A stretch of 64,000 nucleotides of DNA from Astropecten irregularis. Its lineage: Eukaryota; Echinodermata; Asteroidea; Paxillosida; Astropectinidae. This document shows positions 1 through 13,800 of the stretch, in pieces. The notes below the pieces were generated by a model. The model searched no databases and had not been told where the DNA came from. It saw only the letters and a list, made by a program, of their open reading frames with translations. Where the stretch lies: positions 14,979,662 to 15,043,661 of the forward strand of contig OZ020252.1 of NCBI GenBank assembly GCA_963971285.1. The letters run 5' to 3'. The number at the start of each line of letters is the position of its first letter. The stretch's first letter is position 1. The position numbers and the translations under genes were made by a program.

Positions 1-1441
1 AAGTCTATAAACACCATTGAGTTGTGCACAAGTTTGCTTATAATTGGAACTAGTTACATACATTGTACATAGGGTTAAATCTCATATACATTTTTGTATT
101 TAGTTTTTCCAAACACTGTATTTCATTACATTTTCATATACAGTATGTTATGATTTACATGTAGCGATGCAATTAATATTTTCCCGACCTTTACATACTG
201 CTATTGCCTACTGTATTTTAAACTTTAAACCCCAATGAATTTGTAAATCTTTTGGAGGGGGGGGGGGGGGAGAAGTTGGCCCCTCCTCATTTGGGTGATT
301 TCTACTTTTTGAACGGTTTTTTTTGTGTGAATATGCACATATACAGTATCTGTATGTGTACAGTGTACACTGGTATCAGCACAGTTAAAAGGGATATTCA
401 TGTACAAATACAATGTATATTCCATATTATGTACATATGAAGTGATATAGTTTACGTGATGTATTTCTTTTATTTGGCAATGAGTATGGAGAGTCCGGTC
501 AATTCAGGATTATTTTCTTTTTCCGGTCACCTCTTTGAAAGTCCCCTTTTGACAAAAACCCGTCTGGCAAGGACGAATTGTGCAACCGGGCCACATCGTC
601 ATAACAACACATCAGAAAACCATCTGCGTAAAAAAAAAAGAAAAAACGTCTGCTGAATGCTCCAATAATAATTGGGCGCATTGTTCCCCTTTCAATGTGG
701 CCGCTCACCCTGCACAAAACAGCGTAAAAATAACGTCAGAAACCGGGAGAATAGAGGCCTGAAGGGCAAGGTAAAAACCTTGCCCTTTTTTTTTTTACTT
801 CGAGGACATTTTATTCAGAACTCAATTTGTTTTTCTTCTGTGGATTGGCAAAGGATAGGTTTGAGGATGGAGAGAGAGGGTGAGGAGGGGAGGGGGAGGG
901 GAGGGGCTTATCTGATGAATGCAAGGTGGATGGAAGCAAGGACGAATAAATACATCGCGCACATGTGTGTGTGCCGTTCGATTCCCTTTTGAGATGACCG
1001 GTCGTTCAAGGACTCATAGGACGTGCACATAGCTCATTTGCATAAAGCGTATGGCACGTTTCTCGAATGCGTACGCGTTTGATACTCCTGACTTTAAGAC
1101 TTGATCAGCGTGCCTGAGGCCAAAACAAATTCATCATTGTATTGTAACTAATGATACAAAAATTACAACTAGATAGTTTCTGTCTGTCTCTATTTTGAGC
1201 TTAAATGGTTCATGCTTTGGGGAAAACATATTTTTATTAAAAGCGTTAGCGTACATGAATGCTTATTTTTGTCCATGTTGCGTTCCTTCTAGCTTTTTAA
1301 ATATGACATTTCCTTTTTTTTTTAAATGATGGTAATAATTGACAAAATCCTTTCTCTTGTGGTTTGTTGCTATTGCACATTACATGTAATTGCTATAGGC
1401 AAAGTGTGATGTCACGATACAAATCGCTAACAACTCGTCTT

Positions 1442-1832
1442 AAAGGGTATATGTACAACATTGGTAAAGGTGACTGAGCAGCAGCAGTAGGCTGCTCATA
1501 ATTTGATTTGTCATGGAATAAAAAACATGTGAAATTTACAGCTCTATTGATCATTGGAAGTTTAACAGTAGGAGGAAATAAAAGAAGAACAATCGTTGTA
1601 ATTGTTACGCCAAATTGTGTGGGAATAGCTGTCTCATTTTTTATCTTTCCAAGATCAAAAATGTTTTGGGTGTTTGGTTTTACTCTATATTCTGGATAAA
1701 TACAGCATTTCAGGCAAACAATTTTTACAGTATGTTTCTATCATCACTGTCTTCATACCCTGTAAGTTACACTTGAATCTGTGAACATTTCTGTTTTGGT
1801 TTCTTACCAAAGTATGATAGTACAGTACCTTT
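1442..1832. repeat. MITE family A, diverged copy
   Basis: It starts AAAGG and ends ACCAAAGTATGATAGTAC..CCTTT. It shares the family's GGATAAATACA and ACATTTCTGTTTTGG blocks. The 5' half is replaced or diverged. Confidence 0.5.
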
Positions 1833-2549
1833 AGGATTGATCTTAGTGTTTTTTTGAAATCCAGCACATGTCAGGGACATGTATGTACATGTATGTACAT
1901 GTATGTAATTGTACTGAAGCCTTATAGGAGTGTCAAGTACTCCGTAGGTCTACATGTATCTTGTTCAATGTTCATTGTACCCTTTTCTTTTCCTGTCTTT
2001 TTCCTGTTTGTCTGAATGTCTGACCGTGAAGAACCGGTCTGACAGTGCCAAGAAAAACACTCTCCGCTTGGCTGGCTGCCTTCCAGGAAACAAGGCTTAC
2101 CCTGGTTTCTGTGTTCATGTTTCCAAAAAATCCTGTTTGTTCCGTCGTTTCATTTCACATAAAAAGCGACCAATGTTCTGATGCACACAAGTACATACAC
2201 ATCATGCTCAAAGTCAAATTCTCAATGTCAGTACCGGTAGTCATGATAATATACAATAATGAAGACTGACATTGGATACGAAATGCTGTCTTGTGTATGA
2301 ATCATGATTCCATTTGTGGTTGTTGGCAAAATAAACTTACAAAGTGCTAATGTTTTTTGCTGGTTTGGGTGTGAAGTAACAACATGGTCGCTTCACTGGA
2401 AACACATATGCACATTACTTTCTGTAGGTTATTAAGAATTATGCATAATCTGAATTTTCCTAATGTTTTTAATTGCTCAGCAATTTTTACATGTATTTAG
2501 TTTTCAAAGTATAGGGGCCTATATGTTTCGAACCATGATCATTTGCCTT

Positions 2550-2905
2550 AAAGGTATAATACATGATTGGTTAAGGTTCGCAGAACAGCACTCATACATG
2601 TACTTTGTACATTTATAAAATAACACACAGGCCTGTGAAAATTTGAGCCCAATCATATCTGAGTCACAAGAAAATTGTGAAAAACCTTAATAAATTTTTT
2701 ATGAAACATAAAGAATGGTTTTGATCTTACCCCGAGATCAAAACTGTTTTCGGTCTTTGTTTTACTAGTTTTACTAGTTTTACATGTTTAAGGCGGACAT
2801 TTTTTAGTGATATGTTTCTACCAGCATCATCTTCATACCCTGAAATTTATACAAATATGTGAACATTTCTGTTTAGGTATGTTTACCAATACTGTACTTA
2901 AATTA
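2550..2905. repeat. MITE family B copy
   Basis: It begins AAAGGTATAATACATGATTGG and ends near CCAATACTGTAC. The interior has CTTACCCCGAGATCAAAA and the block ACCAGCATCATCTTCATACCC shared with family A. Confidence 0.6.
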
Positions 2906-4339
2906 CAGTGTACATAGTACATGTACAGTACATGTAGGCCTACGTACAGTATACATCATGCGTCTCATACAGCATCCATGTACAAATGCAGTACGTGGTT
3001 GGAAATGGGTTGTTACTAAATCTAAACGTCACTGTCCAAACTGTTAATATGCACAAAAATATGATGTTGATTTCCTGCTTCTGAAAATAGACTCGTATTA
3101 GTTGATGGTCAGAATGACGTCAGAGAACCATTTTGGGAATAAATATGTAGGCCTCTACATGTACATGTCAGCTTTTTCACAAAGGCCTACTGGCCGTGGG
3201 GAGTATACTGTACAATGTACATGTAATCAATACAAGTACAGTACATCTTACAGTTGAGGTGTTACTTTTGTTGTTGTTTGTCTAATCTTTTTGGAACATC
3301 ATTGCTTCTTGACCACTTTCAAACCATGGAGCTACAAACCGACTGTCATACATTAAAACATGTACTGTACCACATACTACAGTGTACACTGTAATCCCTG
3401 TATAGTCAGTCTACAGAACATGTTCAGTATGTCTTGTACATCAATTGTATACGTGAAGGCCTACCAGTACACATATAATTTTGGTACATGTATACACATA
3501 ACAGATATATATACAAACATGTGTAGTAATATGTACTTAAATACACATGTAGGTCTACATGTAGGCCTACATGTATGTACTGTAGTTAAGTATGTTTGCA
3601 GATCTTGCAGACTCATGCAGTGAATACAGGTTGGTGAGGAGGGGAGTGAGGGTCTTCTACATGTACACGTAGTTGATCAAGTGGCATGAAGGTCAAATGA
3701 CTGCTGGATGTTGCTCCCAACCACTTGCTTGTTCACATCAAAATGTGATTCCTGTGGTACTCATTATAGTGAGTCTAGACTACATACTGTACTGCATATA
3801 CATGTACATATGTGTACATGTAATGAACGAGCACTGAAATTTGGTGTCATTTCTGCATGGTCTTGGTAGACTGACAGAAGGCTACATACGCATGTAGGCC
3901 TACATGTTCACAAAACAGTTTAAGACTTAACATACTGTAACCTTGTTCATACATGTACATTATTTCATGTGGTGTGTATAAAATCCACATACAAATGAAA
4001 TGGATGACATACATGTACATGTACATGTATGTAAGTATGCCCATGCTCTCACTGCTGGGATATGTGCCACATTTAACTCTGACAAGAGTTATATTACAGG
4101 CACTGAGGCAGGGCCAATAATCAGGTCCTATAATCAGGCAGGGCCAATAATCAGGGCCAATATTCAGGGCAGTAGTTCAAGACCTTATTAATACAGTGTA
4201 GATAAATAGGTCATCAAACTGTAGAGGGCTTTTCACACTATCCAAAATATCGGGGTTGGAACCAGATACATGTACATACATGTAGATGATCCCTGAGATT
4301 TTTTCAACCCTTTTCACAAGCTGACCCATCATGTAATAG

Positions 4340-4713
4340 GCCCTACATGATCGGTAAAGGTCACAAAACAGCACTCATACTTTGTCTGATCCAGCATGTA
4401 CATAAAATAATAAACATGTAAAAAATTTGACCTCAATCGAACATCTGAGTCACAAGAAAATAAATGTACATGTAGCAAATCCCTGCTTAATTTTTCTTAT
4501 CAAACATAAAAATGGTTTTGACCTTAACCCGAGATCAAAGCTGTTTTCAGTCTTTGTTTTACTAATTTCTGGGTGAATACATGATTTCAGGCGGAATTAT
4601 TTTTACAGTATGTTTCTACCAGCACCATCTTCATACCAGTTATGTACATATGTACGTTAACCTGTGAACATTTCTGTGTGGGTATGTTACCAATCCTGTT
4701 CAGTACTTTTAAA
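4340..4713. repeat. MITE family B copy
   Basis: It contains GATCGGTAAAGGTCACA..AACAGCACTCATACTTTG at the left and CCAATCCTGTTCAGTAC at the right, with the same interior order as the copy at 2550. Confidence 0.6.
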
Positions 4714-7700
4714 AGAGATTCGCATGTGTACATAATGTGTAATTTTATCATGGATATGAACAGAAAATCATGAAATTATTAGTCTATTTTGTTGTTGTTG
4801 TGTTTTGGGGGGCGTTGTCTGAAAAAATAGAAGCAGAAGCCAAAAATAAGAACATTTTCTGAAGTTATCAGAGGCTACGTTTCTCAAAACACAAAACTTC
4901 ATGCATTTCATGCATGATTGTGTGTTGCTAGATGTACGTCAGCTTTTGCCTTGTTGGTCAACACTTAATAGTCCCCTTTTTGATAATTTCCTTCCGCCCA
5001 AACTCCCGCCCCAAAACACCCCCACGTTGTTCGTGTATTAACTGCAAATTTATCCAACCTCTCACGAAAAGATGTTGTGTTCTTCTCATCATCCCGGAAG
5101 TTTTGCCAACCCCCCCCCCCCCCCCTGCCCTTTTTTCTAGAACTATTTGCTGCCGTCATAAATCAAATTTGCATGTTATGACACATTTTACATGTAAACA
5201 GTCCTGTACGCTCGACACAACAAGTACATGAATGTAATGTAATGGCATGTGGCTGTTTACTGTGCTTGGAGTTGGACATTGTTGAGTGTATATTACTAGC
5301 CACGAGATGCTATGTATAGGTATAGTATAAAGGTTCGGGCGCATAGGCCCTCGTCTGTGATTACAGAACTGGTGTTTGTCTGCTCCAGAGGAGCTCAGTT
5401 CCAGGAAGTCGGATGTGTAAGACGATCGTCTTGTTTTCCGTTTCATCCCAGGGGATCGCTGCTAACTCTTAAACGATTTGGTGGGGTGAGGGAGGGGGGG
5501 GGGGGGGGGATCGGCTCAATTCTTCTGCATACGTGTATAAATGAATGTTTATAAATATGCACGTATACATGTACAGGACCTTACTTCAGACCAACATATT
5601 GAATGCATGCCTACGTACATGTACATATGTATGTACGTGTGCATGTCAAACATAGCTTGCATTCTCAGTTATAGATTTTGTTTGTACCGAGATTCTACCC
5701 CCCCCCCCCCCATTCGTCCATTTATCTGTGCCATAAATAAAATCACCCCCTAGGAATTGCTTGACACAACAACATCAAGCGCCAAAAAATCTACAAAAAA
5801 TAGCAAAATTACATACATGTACAGTGTACACATTTGGTGATTCAGTATCACATTGGTCAATATACATTTACAATAAGCCTTCCTACATGTACATGTGGAA
5901 TTTATTTTTTATTTAAGATCCAAGTTACACATGTAGGCCTACATATTATTACATGTAACCCTGATCATTTTTGGTAATGGTTTACCATTCACTTTTTGAG
6001 TATTTAACAAATTGAAACAAAGTTCCCCAAAAAACTAGAGAAAAATAAACTTTAAGGGGCCGAAATCGTGTTCTGTATCAAATCAGTAAAACATATTGTT
6101 AATCAACAAAATGGATACCTACACCAAATTCTCATGCCACCTTAAATTAATTTGGCCAAATGTGTTTGCTTTTTAAAAAAATCGGATGACAATTGTAGGC
6201 CCACTGACAGGCGTTGCACGCAATCTGCATTCAAATCCATGTGTTAGTAAATTGCAGAACTTTGTGAATTGAAAGTTGAAAAGTGGCCCTGCCTTGTCAT
6301 TTGATTGTCCATTCCAGGGAGTCCAGCTGGGCCACAGAGTCACTGAATTGGAATCACCAGGTCAACTGCCTGGGTACTGTATTGTTTTTGGTGAATGACT
6401 CGTTGCCAAAATATGCCGTTTAACTTGTTGTACTGTACATGTACATGTAGCCACCCACGTACATGTACAGTAGGCCTACAAGTTCATTTCACACAGGCCG
6501 TGAGTTTTGACCAGTTTCAAGTGACCTCTTTCTGTAGAGGTCACTGGAAGAATGGATGTTGGATATCTCTGTAAATGCAAAGAAACATTATCAGTCATAC
6601 TTATCGGAACATACATGTAACCACATATGTACCGAAATCTGAATGAGAAACAAATGATGTACATGTACCTATAGTGTAGATTAGGCTTGCCATTCACCGC
6701 CATGTATCAGCACTTCATACTCATTGCTTTTGAGTTTACATGGATGAAAACAATCTCGTAGGAGACAGATTTATACTGTATATAATTGTAAAACTAAAGT
6801 TGAACTCATCAACTGGTTTGTATCTTTGGTGACCAAATTTTCCAGCATTTTGCCAAATGGTGGAGTGTGATCTACATGTAGATCCAACACGCCCTTTTCA
6901 CCAACTGCCGGAAGGGGAGATGAGATGATTGTAGGGGGCTGCATGGAAAGGGATGAAGGGAGGATTGGGGCTCTGAAATTAGAAGTCAGAATCCGCAGAT
7001 CCAACTATTAAACTGAAAAGTGAAAACATGTTGAACAACATTTGTGACTTCCTTGCTGCAGACTGGACGTTTCAACTTCGACCGGCCACTTATTCACAAA
7101 CCGATCTGATTTTCTAGAACAGCAGGGGCAAAAAGAGAGAAACTTTCCAAAGGCAGGCAGAGACGGCAAGGTGATGGTGGTGGGCGAAGGCTTATACTTG
7201 ATAGAAGAGACAGAATTTCACAATTGATTGGGTCTACTCTTCATCATGATCGGGTCTCACCCACGTTTTCAGCCGGTAATCTGATCATGCGATACTGAAT
7301 CCAGCCAAGAGAGATCTAGAGAGAGTATGTGTGTGTTTATTTCCAGTTCGGACAGCAATACACAGTCTCATACTCTATCTTTCGTACCCCTGATGAAATT
7401 CAAAATAGGAAAGTGGGCCGGTAAATCACCAGCATGATTGCTGTGTCGTAATTCTCAAGGGGGACTAATCACATCCCCCTATTGGCCGGCCGAGAGAAAG
7501 CTCAAGGTGTGTGGGTGGGAATCGCCGGATGCGGCTCCGATTGCCCGTCCTGATCCGATTCAACAATTTATATGGAGTCTTCACACCCTTCAATGATAAT
7601 GGTAGAACTTTTAAAAATCTTGCCACGGTCTGACCATATGTTTGTTACAGGGATGAGATTTCTCCGATTAAAATCTGTTTTCAGATTTCTTTGTTTTGGA

Positions 7701-8469
7701 TTTCAGATTTTTTTGTTCCTCAAGTATAGGAGATTCTCAGATTTCAGACTTTTTATGCTCCCTGTCGGCTGTTTTCAGACATTTTTTATCATTGGTCAAT
7801 CTCATCCCTGTTGTAACAATGTATGTGCTAAACTGATTGCCTATGAAATGAATGAAATGAATCAACGATTTTGCGGAAGAAGAAGAAGAAGTAAATAAAG
7901 ATTAGAATTGCTGAGATGATTGTGTAGACTTTGCAGCAGGAGGGCTTGGATTATCAAAACTGAAATTTGCAGTATGTAAAGGTATACACGTATAACATGT
8001 GTTGTTCATCATGCATACTGCATAGATCTACTCCCAACATGCTGTATAGTGATTCTGGGAAGTGCTACAGTAGTTGATTGAATTGATGGATGGATTTGTG
8101 AACTGACTGACACAGACGTGATACATTTTGTATTCCTGACCTACATGTACATGTACGTGTACATCTTCATTTACATGTACATGTACTTCCACAGGAAGTG
8201 CACATGTATGACAGTGGAACGTGATACATGTACATTATGATCAGCAAGGAATCACAGGAACTTGCACTGTATGTAGTTACCGGTAGTTGTTTACTGCCGT
8301 CCAGAACTTTGACAAAGTGCAACTGTACTTGACCTAGCTTAACCAGTGCCCTGCCTTTATTTTTGAATGTGAGCTAGTCAACAGTAAGCAACCAGACAGA
8401 TAGACATACAGCCAATTGACAAACAAACAGACAATTGATGCTGAATATTCTTCAGACGAGTGAATACTT

Positions 8470-8760
8470 TTAATTTTGACTGTAGCGGGATTTGAACCAG
8501 TGACCTCTTACCAACTGAGCTCCCCAGCCCTATGTTGGTGATGTCCCTAATTGTCAATTGTTTGTTTGGCAGTTAGAAGCATGATGAAACTACTCACATA
8601 CCGCAATCATTGACTTTTGGGGACACCACCAACATAGGGATAGAAAGCACCGGTACGGTGTTCCGGAGGTCGCTGGTTCGAATCCCAATCCAGTCAATTT
8701 TTCTTTGTTCACTTTTCAATGACTTAAAATTGACCAGTCAGTTTCCCTTGTGGTTATTTG
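8470..8760. repeat. Two tRNA-derived SINE halves in inverted order
   Basis: The minus-strand copy covers about 8470-8580 (GGGATTTGAACC..ACCAACTGAGC is a reversed B box and A box). The plus-strand copy covers about 8620-8760, with GGTTCGAATCC as B box and the tail TCAGTTTCCCTTGTGGTTAT. Other copies are at 56185-56590 and 61270-61460. Confidence 0.6.
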
Positions 8761-9203
8761 ATGTTCAGTGGGTTTTGTACACATTTTGCCAGCATTATTT
8801 TTGTAATAAAGGTCCGGCATAACGTGCCCCTGTCCCCTGTCCCCACGCCCTTACTCACCCCCTCCCCCCACAATGCCTTTGTGACTGTGCAAGTTGTTGA
8901 AACTGCTGGAATAACATTGCAATTGCACACGGGCGAATGCTCCCCGGCCATACATGTATTCATTGCATATGGGCCAGCTGTCTGGTCTGTCCATTCACTT
9001 GGTTGGACAAAATAGGCGGTATTGCTGTTTCATTAGTTACTGTACTTAATGATGTATGATCTTTCAAATGCATCATACGTTTGGCCACTGGGTTGATTTT
9101 TGTGTCAAACATGTACACACCATGTATTGTTATACTATATACACTTTATACAGCTTTGTGGAGATTGTAAATTTGACTTGGCACCAGTGTTCAACTGTTC
9201 ATA

Positions 9204-9363
9204 AATAGCGCTCCGCACTAATGACGACACTAAATCCCCGGATGTCAGACAAACATTGACTCACACACGTAGTGTACATATGCACGCGCACACCCACGCA
9301 CGCATGCATGGTTGCAATGTTTGTCTGAGGTCCGGTGCTATAGCACAAGTGCGGAGCGCTATT
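9204..9363. repeat. Palindromic MITE with AATAGCGCTCCGCACT ends
   Basis: The left end AATAGCGCTCCGCACT is the exact reverse complement of the right end AGTGCGGAGCGCTATT. Further inward, CAGACAAACATTG pairs with CAATGTTTGTCTG. The total length is about 160 bp. Confidence 0.75.
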
Positions 9364-10196
9364 GCTTGATTGCCATAGATCTTTGTATACTGGCGTGGTC
9401 TATCTGCTTTAAACTGAAAAGGGTCTACCAATTTCTGTTTGAACGGTCTACATACATTAGACTGTTTTGGGTGCTAAAAAATGGCTGAAAACTTACATGT
9501 ACATGTATACCGTCGAGGAGAGACGATCTAAACTGCATAGACCGGTCTAACAGGCCTTAAGACATCTGAACGGTCTACATGTATCTCAACCACATCCGGT
9601 TTAGCTCGAGCGGGAGCGGGTGCATATGTCACCGGTGATTTATGACACTACTTGTGAATTAAGGGAAGTTCAGTTTCGTATTTATGCGACACGAGTGACC
9701 TCTAAACACCAGAAATAGACTGTTTTTTAGTTTAACGCTGTGTAGCATGAACACAAGGGGTTTGGGATGAAATGTTTACCTCCCACTGTGACCGCATAGG
9801 GTAGACCTTTTTCGGTCTCCGGAGTGCTATGTGTGAACATTTTTAGCAACTTGTGTGATTGGGATATCGAATCTCGGAGTGAGACAAGACTTTTTCGAGT
9901 TGAGAGTCCACTCTGTGTCTTATCTCTCCTACACAGGAAGTAGCCATTATGCGATGTCACTTTATCAGTTATATCCACTCAAAATATGAGGGTAAATTCT
10001 GTCGCCCTGGTAATTTGACTGCTTAATCATCGGGCTTCAAATGATTTGTAAAATGTTCTATGGCGAGACACAGTTGACTTTTTTGTGCATGTATTTATTA
10101 CTATTATTATTAGAATGCTTGGAGTTAAGAGGGCCTGACATTGAGATCTTAGCAGTATCTTTATAAAGATTGTTCTAGGATCGAAACGTAGCCTTG

Positions 10197-10307
10197 GGGC
10201 CTGTTTGTTTATGACGAATCCTGCGGATCCGGATCCCATTTTAGCGTACCCTGCATAGGAGGTGGATCCCAAAATATCGGATCCTGTGCATTAATCAAAC
10301 AGGCCCT
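10197..10307. repeat. Short MITE with GGGCCTGTTTG ends
   Basis: GGGCCTGTTTG at the left and CAAACAGGCCC at the right are perfectly inverted. The core has CCATTTTAGCGTACCCTGCAT, also found in the copy at 43909-44029. Confidence 0.7.
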
Positions 10308-10623
10308 TTGACATGTTCGATAAAGATCCTGCTTGGATGAAAACGTCAAGCCATTAAAGCATACATGTTTTTTTTTGTTTACCCTATCCCACCTGCATAC
10401 CACATTTTACCATAATACCTGGGTCCTATCCTGAATACCACAATGCACCGCAGTGTGGTTTGTGTGGTAATGCGTGGTGTACAATCCAGTTTCCCCTGTG
10501 GAGAGACTGTGGTAATGTGTGGTGAGCAGAATTTGTCTTGTGTGGTAAGTGTTCTGGGTAAAGAAGTGAGTCAAGTTGTATTTCTTTTTCCTTCATTCTC
10601 TTGTTCCTCTTGTCTTGCTGCAG

Positions 10624-10870
10624 GCTGAAGACCAAACTGAAAGAGGGTCCCATTGATGGCCCCACGGGAGTGAAGACCTACCGGGAGGACATACGGCAGA
10701 TCCTCTTCAGGGCCTTCAACAGCCCCATCAGCGACTTGGAGATCGGGGTGGTGGTGCGGAAGGCCTTTCCCAAGCACAGTCGTAAGGGCAAGTACTACTT
10801 TGGCATTGGAGCCCGCAACGCCAAGTATGCCGATGAGGCTGGCCGGACGATCGCAACAGACAACCCCAAG
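10624..10870 (+). CDS. First visible exon: basic domain, possibly RFX-like winged helix
   Basis: The acceptor CTGCAG precedes 10624 and the donor GTAAGG follows 10870. The exon encodes 82 full codons. It has the pattern YREDIRQIL ... VVVRKAFP ... KGKYYFGI. The order hydrophobic helix, then (I/V)R-x2-FP, then a basic turn, then KYYFGI resembles the recognition helix and wing of RFX-type domains, where the end usually reads SKYHYxGI. The match is by eye and short. A different small winged helix, or a family of its own, is equally possible. Confidence 0.4.
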
Positions 10871-13800
10871 GTAAGGGCTTGAAGGGGGTATATTAAACAG
10901 GGCACACGAGTGCACGCGAACGTTGTCGTTGGGACACAATTTTTCAGCATTTCGGGACTAATTTCGGCACTAACCTCCATTGGGTTTAGCCTGGAAAATG
11001 TGAGACTAGGCCCACTATTATGCTCCGCAGGGGTTCTTTTACAACTTAGCGCCACCTACTTTTATCATTTGGACACAACTGACCTACATTGTGCATGTAC
11101 ATGTATGTCTCTGATCCCACAAACACAGACAAGCCTGTGGAACATATGGGAATGGGAAGTGTTAATAGAGCATGACCAAATTACGTAATGCATTTCCAAC
11201 CGGCAACCCTTCTAGCCCTGCTGTGGCCCCCAGTCCCGGAGTTACCGATGTGAGGTGATTTTGGAGTTTGTGGTCGGGTATTCGAACCCCTGCTGTGGGC
11301 ATCAATTCACCACTACCCAGTCCCTCGTCTGAACGTACCCCCACTTGTTTGTGATGCGGCAGTCTGGTGCACATTGGTTGTGAATCATGAATCTCTTGAT
11401 TGTTGATCACCTGTCAGATTCATTTTTCCTCTTTAGTTACATTGTTTATTGTACATGAAAGAAATGTGAGAGTTCTTTTTATTTCATGTCACATTGTGTC
11501 CCATTTCCCCATAGGGATATTTTTCATACACTGCACTGTCTTTAGTCCATTCAGTGTGTGGTGTAATAGATACGTGGGCTTATAGCATATAATGTTATGT
11601 AGGCCTACATGTACGTGAAGCTGCCATAAGCTGCGGATTTTTGAGAATATTATGTCCCTGTTTGGGCAGGAAACCTTATTGACGTCATCCACTGCCATCT
11701 TATTTCTGCAGCACACGCAATAATGAAACAATGGACAAGCCACAATTTACTGCGTAGTTGCGTCCAAATGGCGAGGACCATTTTAACATCTTCTTGTGAT
11801 TCCTTGCCGCGAACACGTACCCAAAAGACGTCAGGGGCCTATTAAGGTTTATCGTTTGCGTGTGTGATATATAAATATTTTACCGTTCAGTTATTGTTCA
11901 ATATGGAAACGGATGTAGTGAATGACACAAAATGAAAGTTATTTTCAGGCTCGGTAATGTACATACTGTATTATTGGTACAGTGTACAACGTACTGCAGC
12001 ATGTATAATGTGTATTATCACAGTACAATGAGCAGCGTCTATATCGCTGTGGCAGTGTGTGGTAGTATTCTGGGTGGGGGGCGAGGGTAACTAGGTTAAG
12101 ATGTCATGCCATGCAAAAACCATGTCTGAGTGGCATACAGCAATTACCAAGTCCATGTGCAGTACATGTACATGTAGGCCTACTGTACATATCAAGTTAG
12201 CGGAGGTACAGTTTCATGAAACGCCCACGTGTACATTATGCGTACAGTGTGGGTAGAGCCTATGTAGTCCATGGCCTGTACAATGTCAATGGCATTATTG
12301 TACCAAGGTCAATATCACCTGTCCATTGCAGAATCGTAGGCACATTTACATGTACATGTACACGCATCCCGATGTACATGTAGGCCTACATACATGTAGT
12401 GTAGTGTAGTGTATGTGGTTGTGGTATAGTGTATGATTGCTTTTAGCCGCTTTTGTCAATCACAATGCCAGTCACGGCAGAATTGGGTCTGTAGTGGAGG
12501 ACGCAGAATGTAAATACCGACTGTCTGTATAGTGCCATGTTTCTAGGCCATGATGTCTGTGTAGAGTCATGGGGAATCTTCTGAATGGCGGCGGCTGTAA
12601 AGTCTGCTTTTAATTTAGATTGCTTTGAGAGCCTAGCATCGCCACCGTAAGTAAAGTGTGTTCAAGGTGACCATCGTGTGTAGGCCTACAATGGGCCTTT
12701 TGCAAACCTCGGCTCCGGCTCCGGCTTCGGCTTCGGCTCCATTTCGTGACTCCATTTTTGAATAACAGGTATCAAAATAGAGGCTTTTGGTTACGGATTG
12801 GAAGTACTGTAGATACTCTATTTTGAACAGGAAAACAGAGATTCAGCTTCAATGAAAAGCCACAACCTACATTTTCAGCATATGGATGACAGCGCCGGAG
12901 CCGAGGTTTGGAAAAGGGCCCATGTATGTCTTCGGCCTCTAGCTCTTCTCTTTTGCTTCTGTAAAGGATAAAGATCTTGGATTAGCACCAAGATGCATGC
13001 ATGCATCTATGTACATGTATGAACACTGTACATTTACAGTGCCGTGGTTACACACATAAATTTACAGAAATGCATTAATCTTGACCCAATTTCATGGAAT
13101 CTGTTTCGGCCTATTTTTGTTCTTACGGGCACTGCTACATGTGTAATCTATTTCATGGAATCTGTAAGCAAGAATTTCGGTGCTGAATCTGTTAGCGAAG
13201 AATTTCTAGGCTAGCCTTGATTTTGTTTTCTTCTGCTAACGCACTGTTATATATGTGCATTCTGCAGAAAATCCTTGCTTACATTAGCGTACTGAGAAAC
13301 GAAATACGCTAACCACAACTTAAAAGCAAAAAAAGTTCTGCTATCGTAAGCGAAGAATCTTTGCTTAAAAACGGTTACGGATTCCATGAATTTGGGCCGT
13401 GAACTGTGCAATGCTTAATTATGTTCATAATTATGTGTGCCACTTCACTTGCATGACTTGCGCGTCACCCAGATGGTCTCTTTGTAAATTGTAAATATAG
13501 CCCAGACCACATGGTGCCCTTGGTGGGGTTAAGAAATATTGGCCAAGCGTGGACCTAATTCAACCCTCTTTGGTATGTGTGAACAGAACACCCCGCTGGA
13601 ACCACAAAGTCCAAGTGCTTATAAATGTTAAACAAACCAACCAAAAGGAAAACAACCACAGAAAGGGTTCCTTCGAGAGTGTTAGTTACATCGTCCATTG
13701 TGGGATTGGGCATTGAATTGATGCCAAGGACGAACAAATAATTTTTTTTTTGTACATTTTTTTTTTCTGTTTTTTTTTTTTTTCTTCAATTTTTATTGAA

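Larger units (their letters stand above)
1..10623. other. Repeat-rich noncoding stretch, no gene supported
   Basis: All open frames here are short and none carries a recognisable domain or a convincing chain of splice sites. The stretch holds MITE copies (1442-1832, 2550-2905, 4340-4713, 9204-9363, 10197-10307), SINE halves (8470-8760), poly-G and poly-C runs (about 257-270, 5110-5125, 5495-5509, 5698-5711) and many ACATGT palindromes. It is either the 5' flank or an upstream intron of the gene whose first visible exon starts at 10624. Lower-repeat islands near 6190-6370 and 7050-7570 could hold regulatory sequence, but nothing in them is diagnostic. Confidence 0.6.

Noticed and set aside
10601-10623. 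Starting the regulatory protein at the in-frame ATG near 10601
   Set aside because: That ATG lies in the pyrimidine-rich intron end before the CTGCAG acceptor. The exon begins with a split codon, so the true start is upstream.
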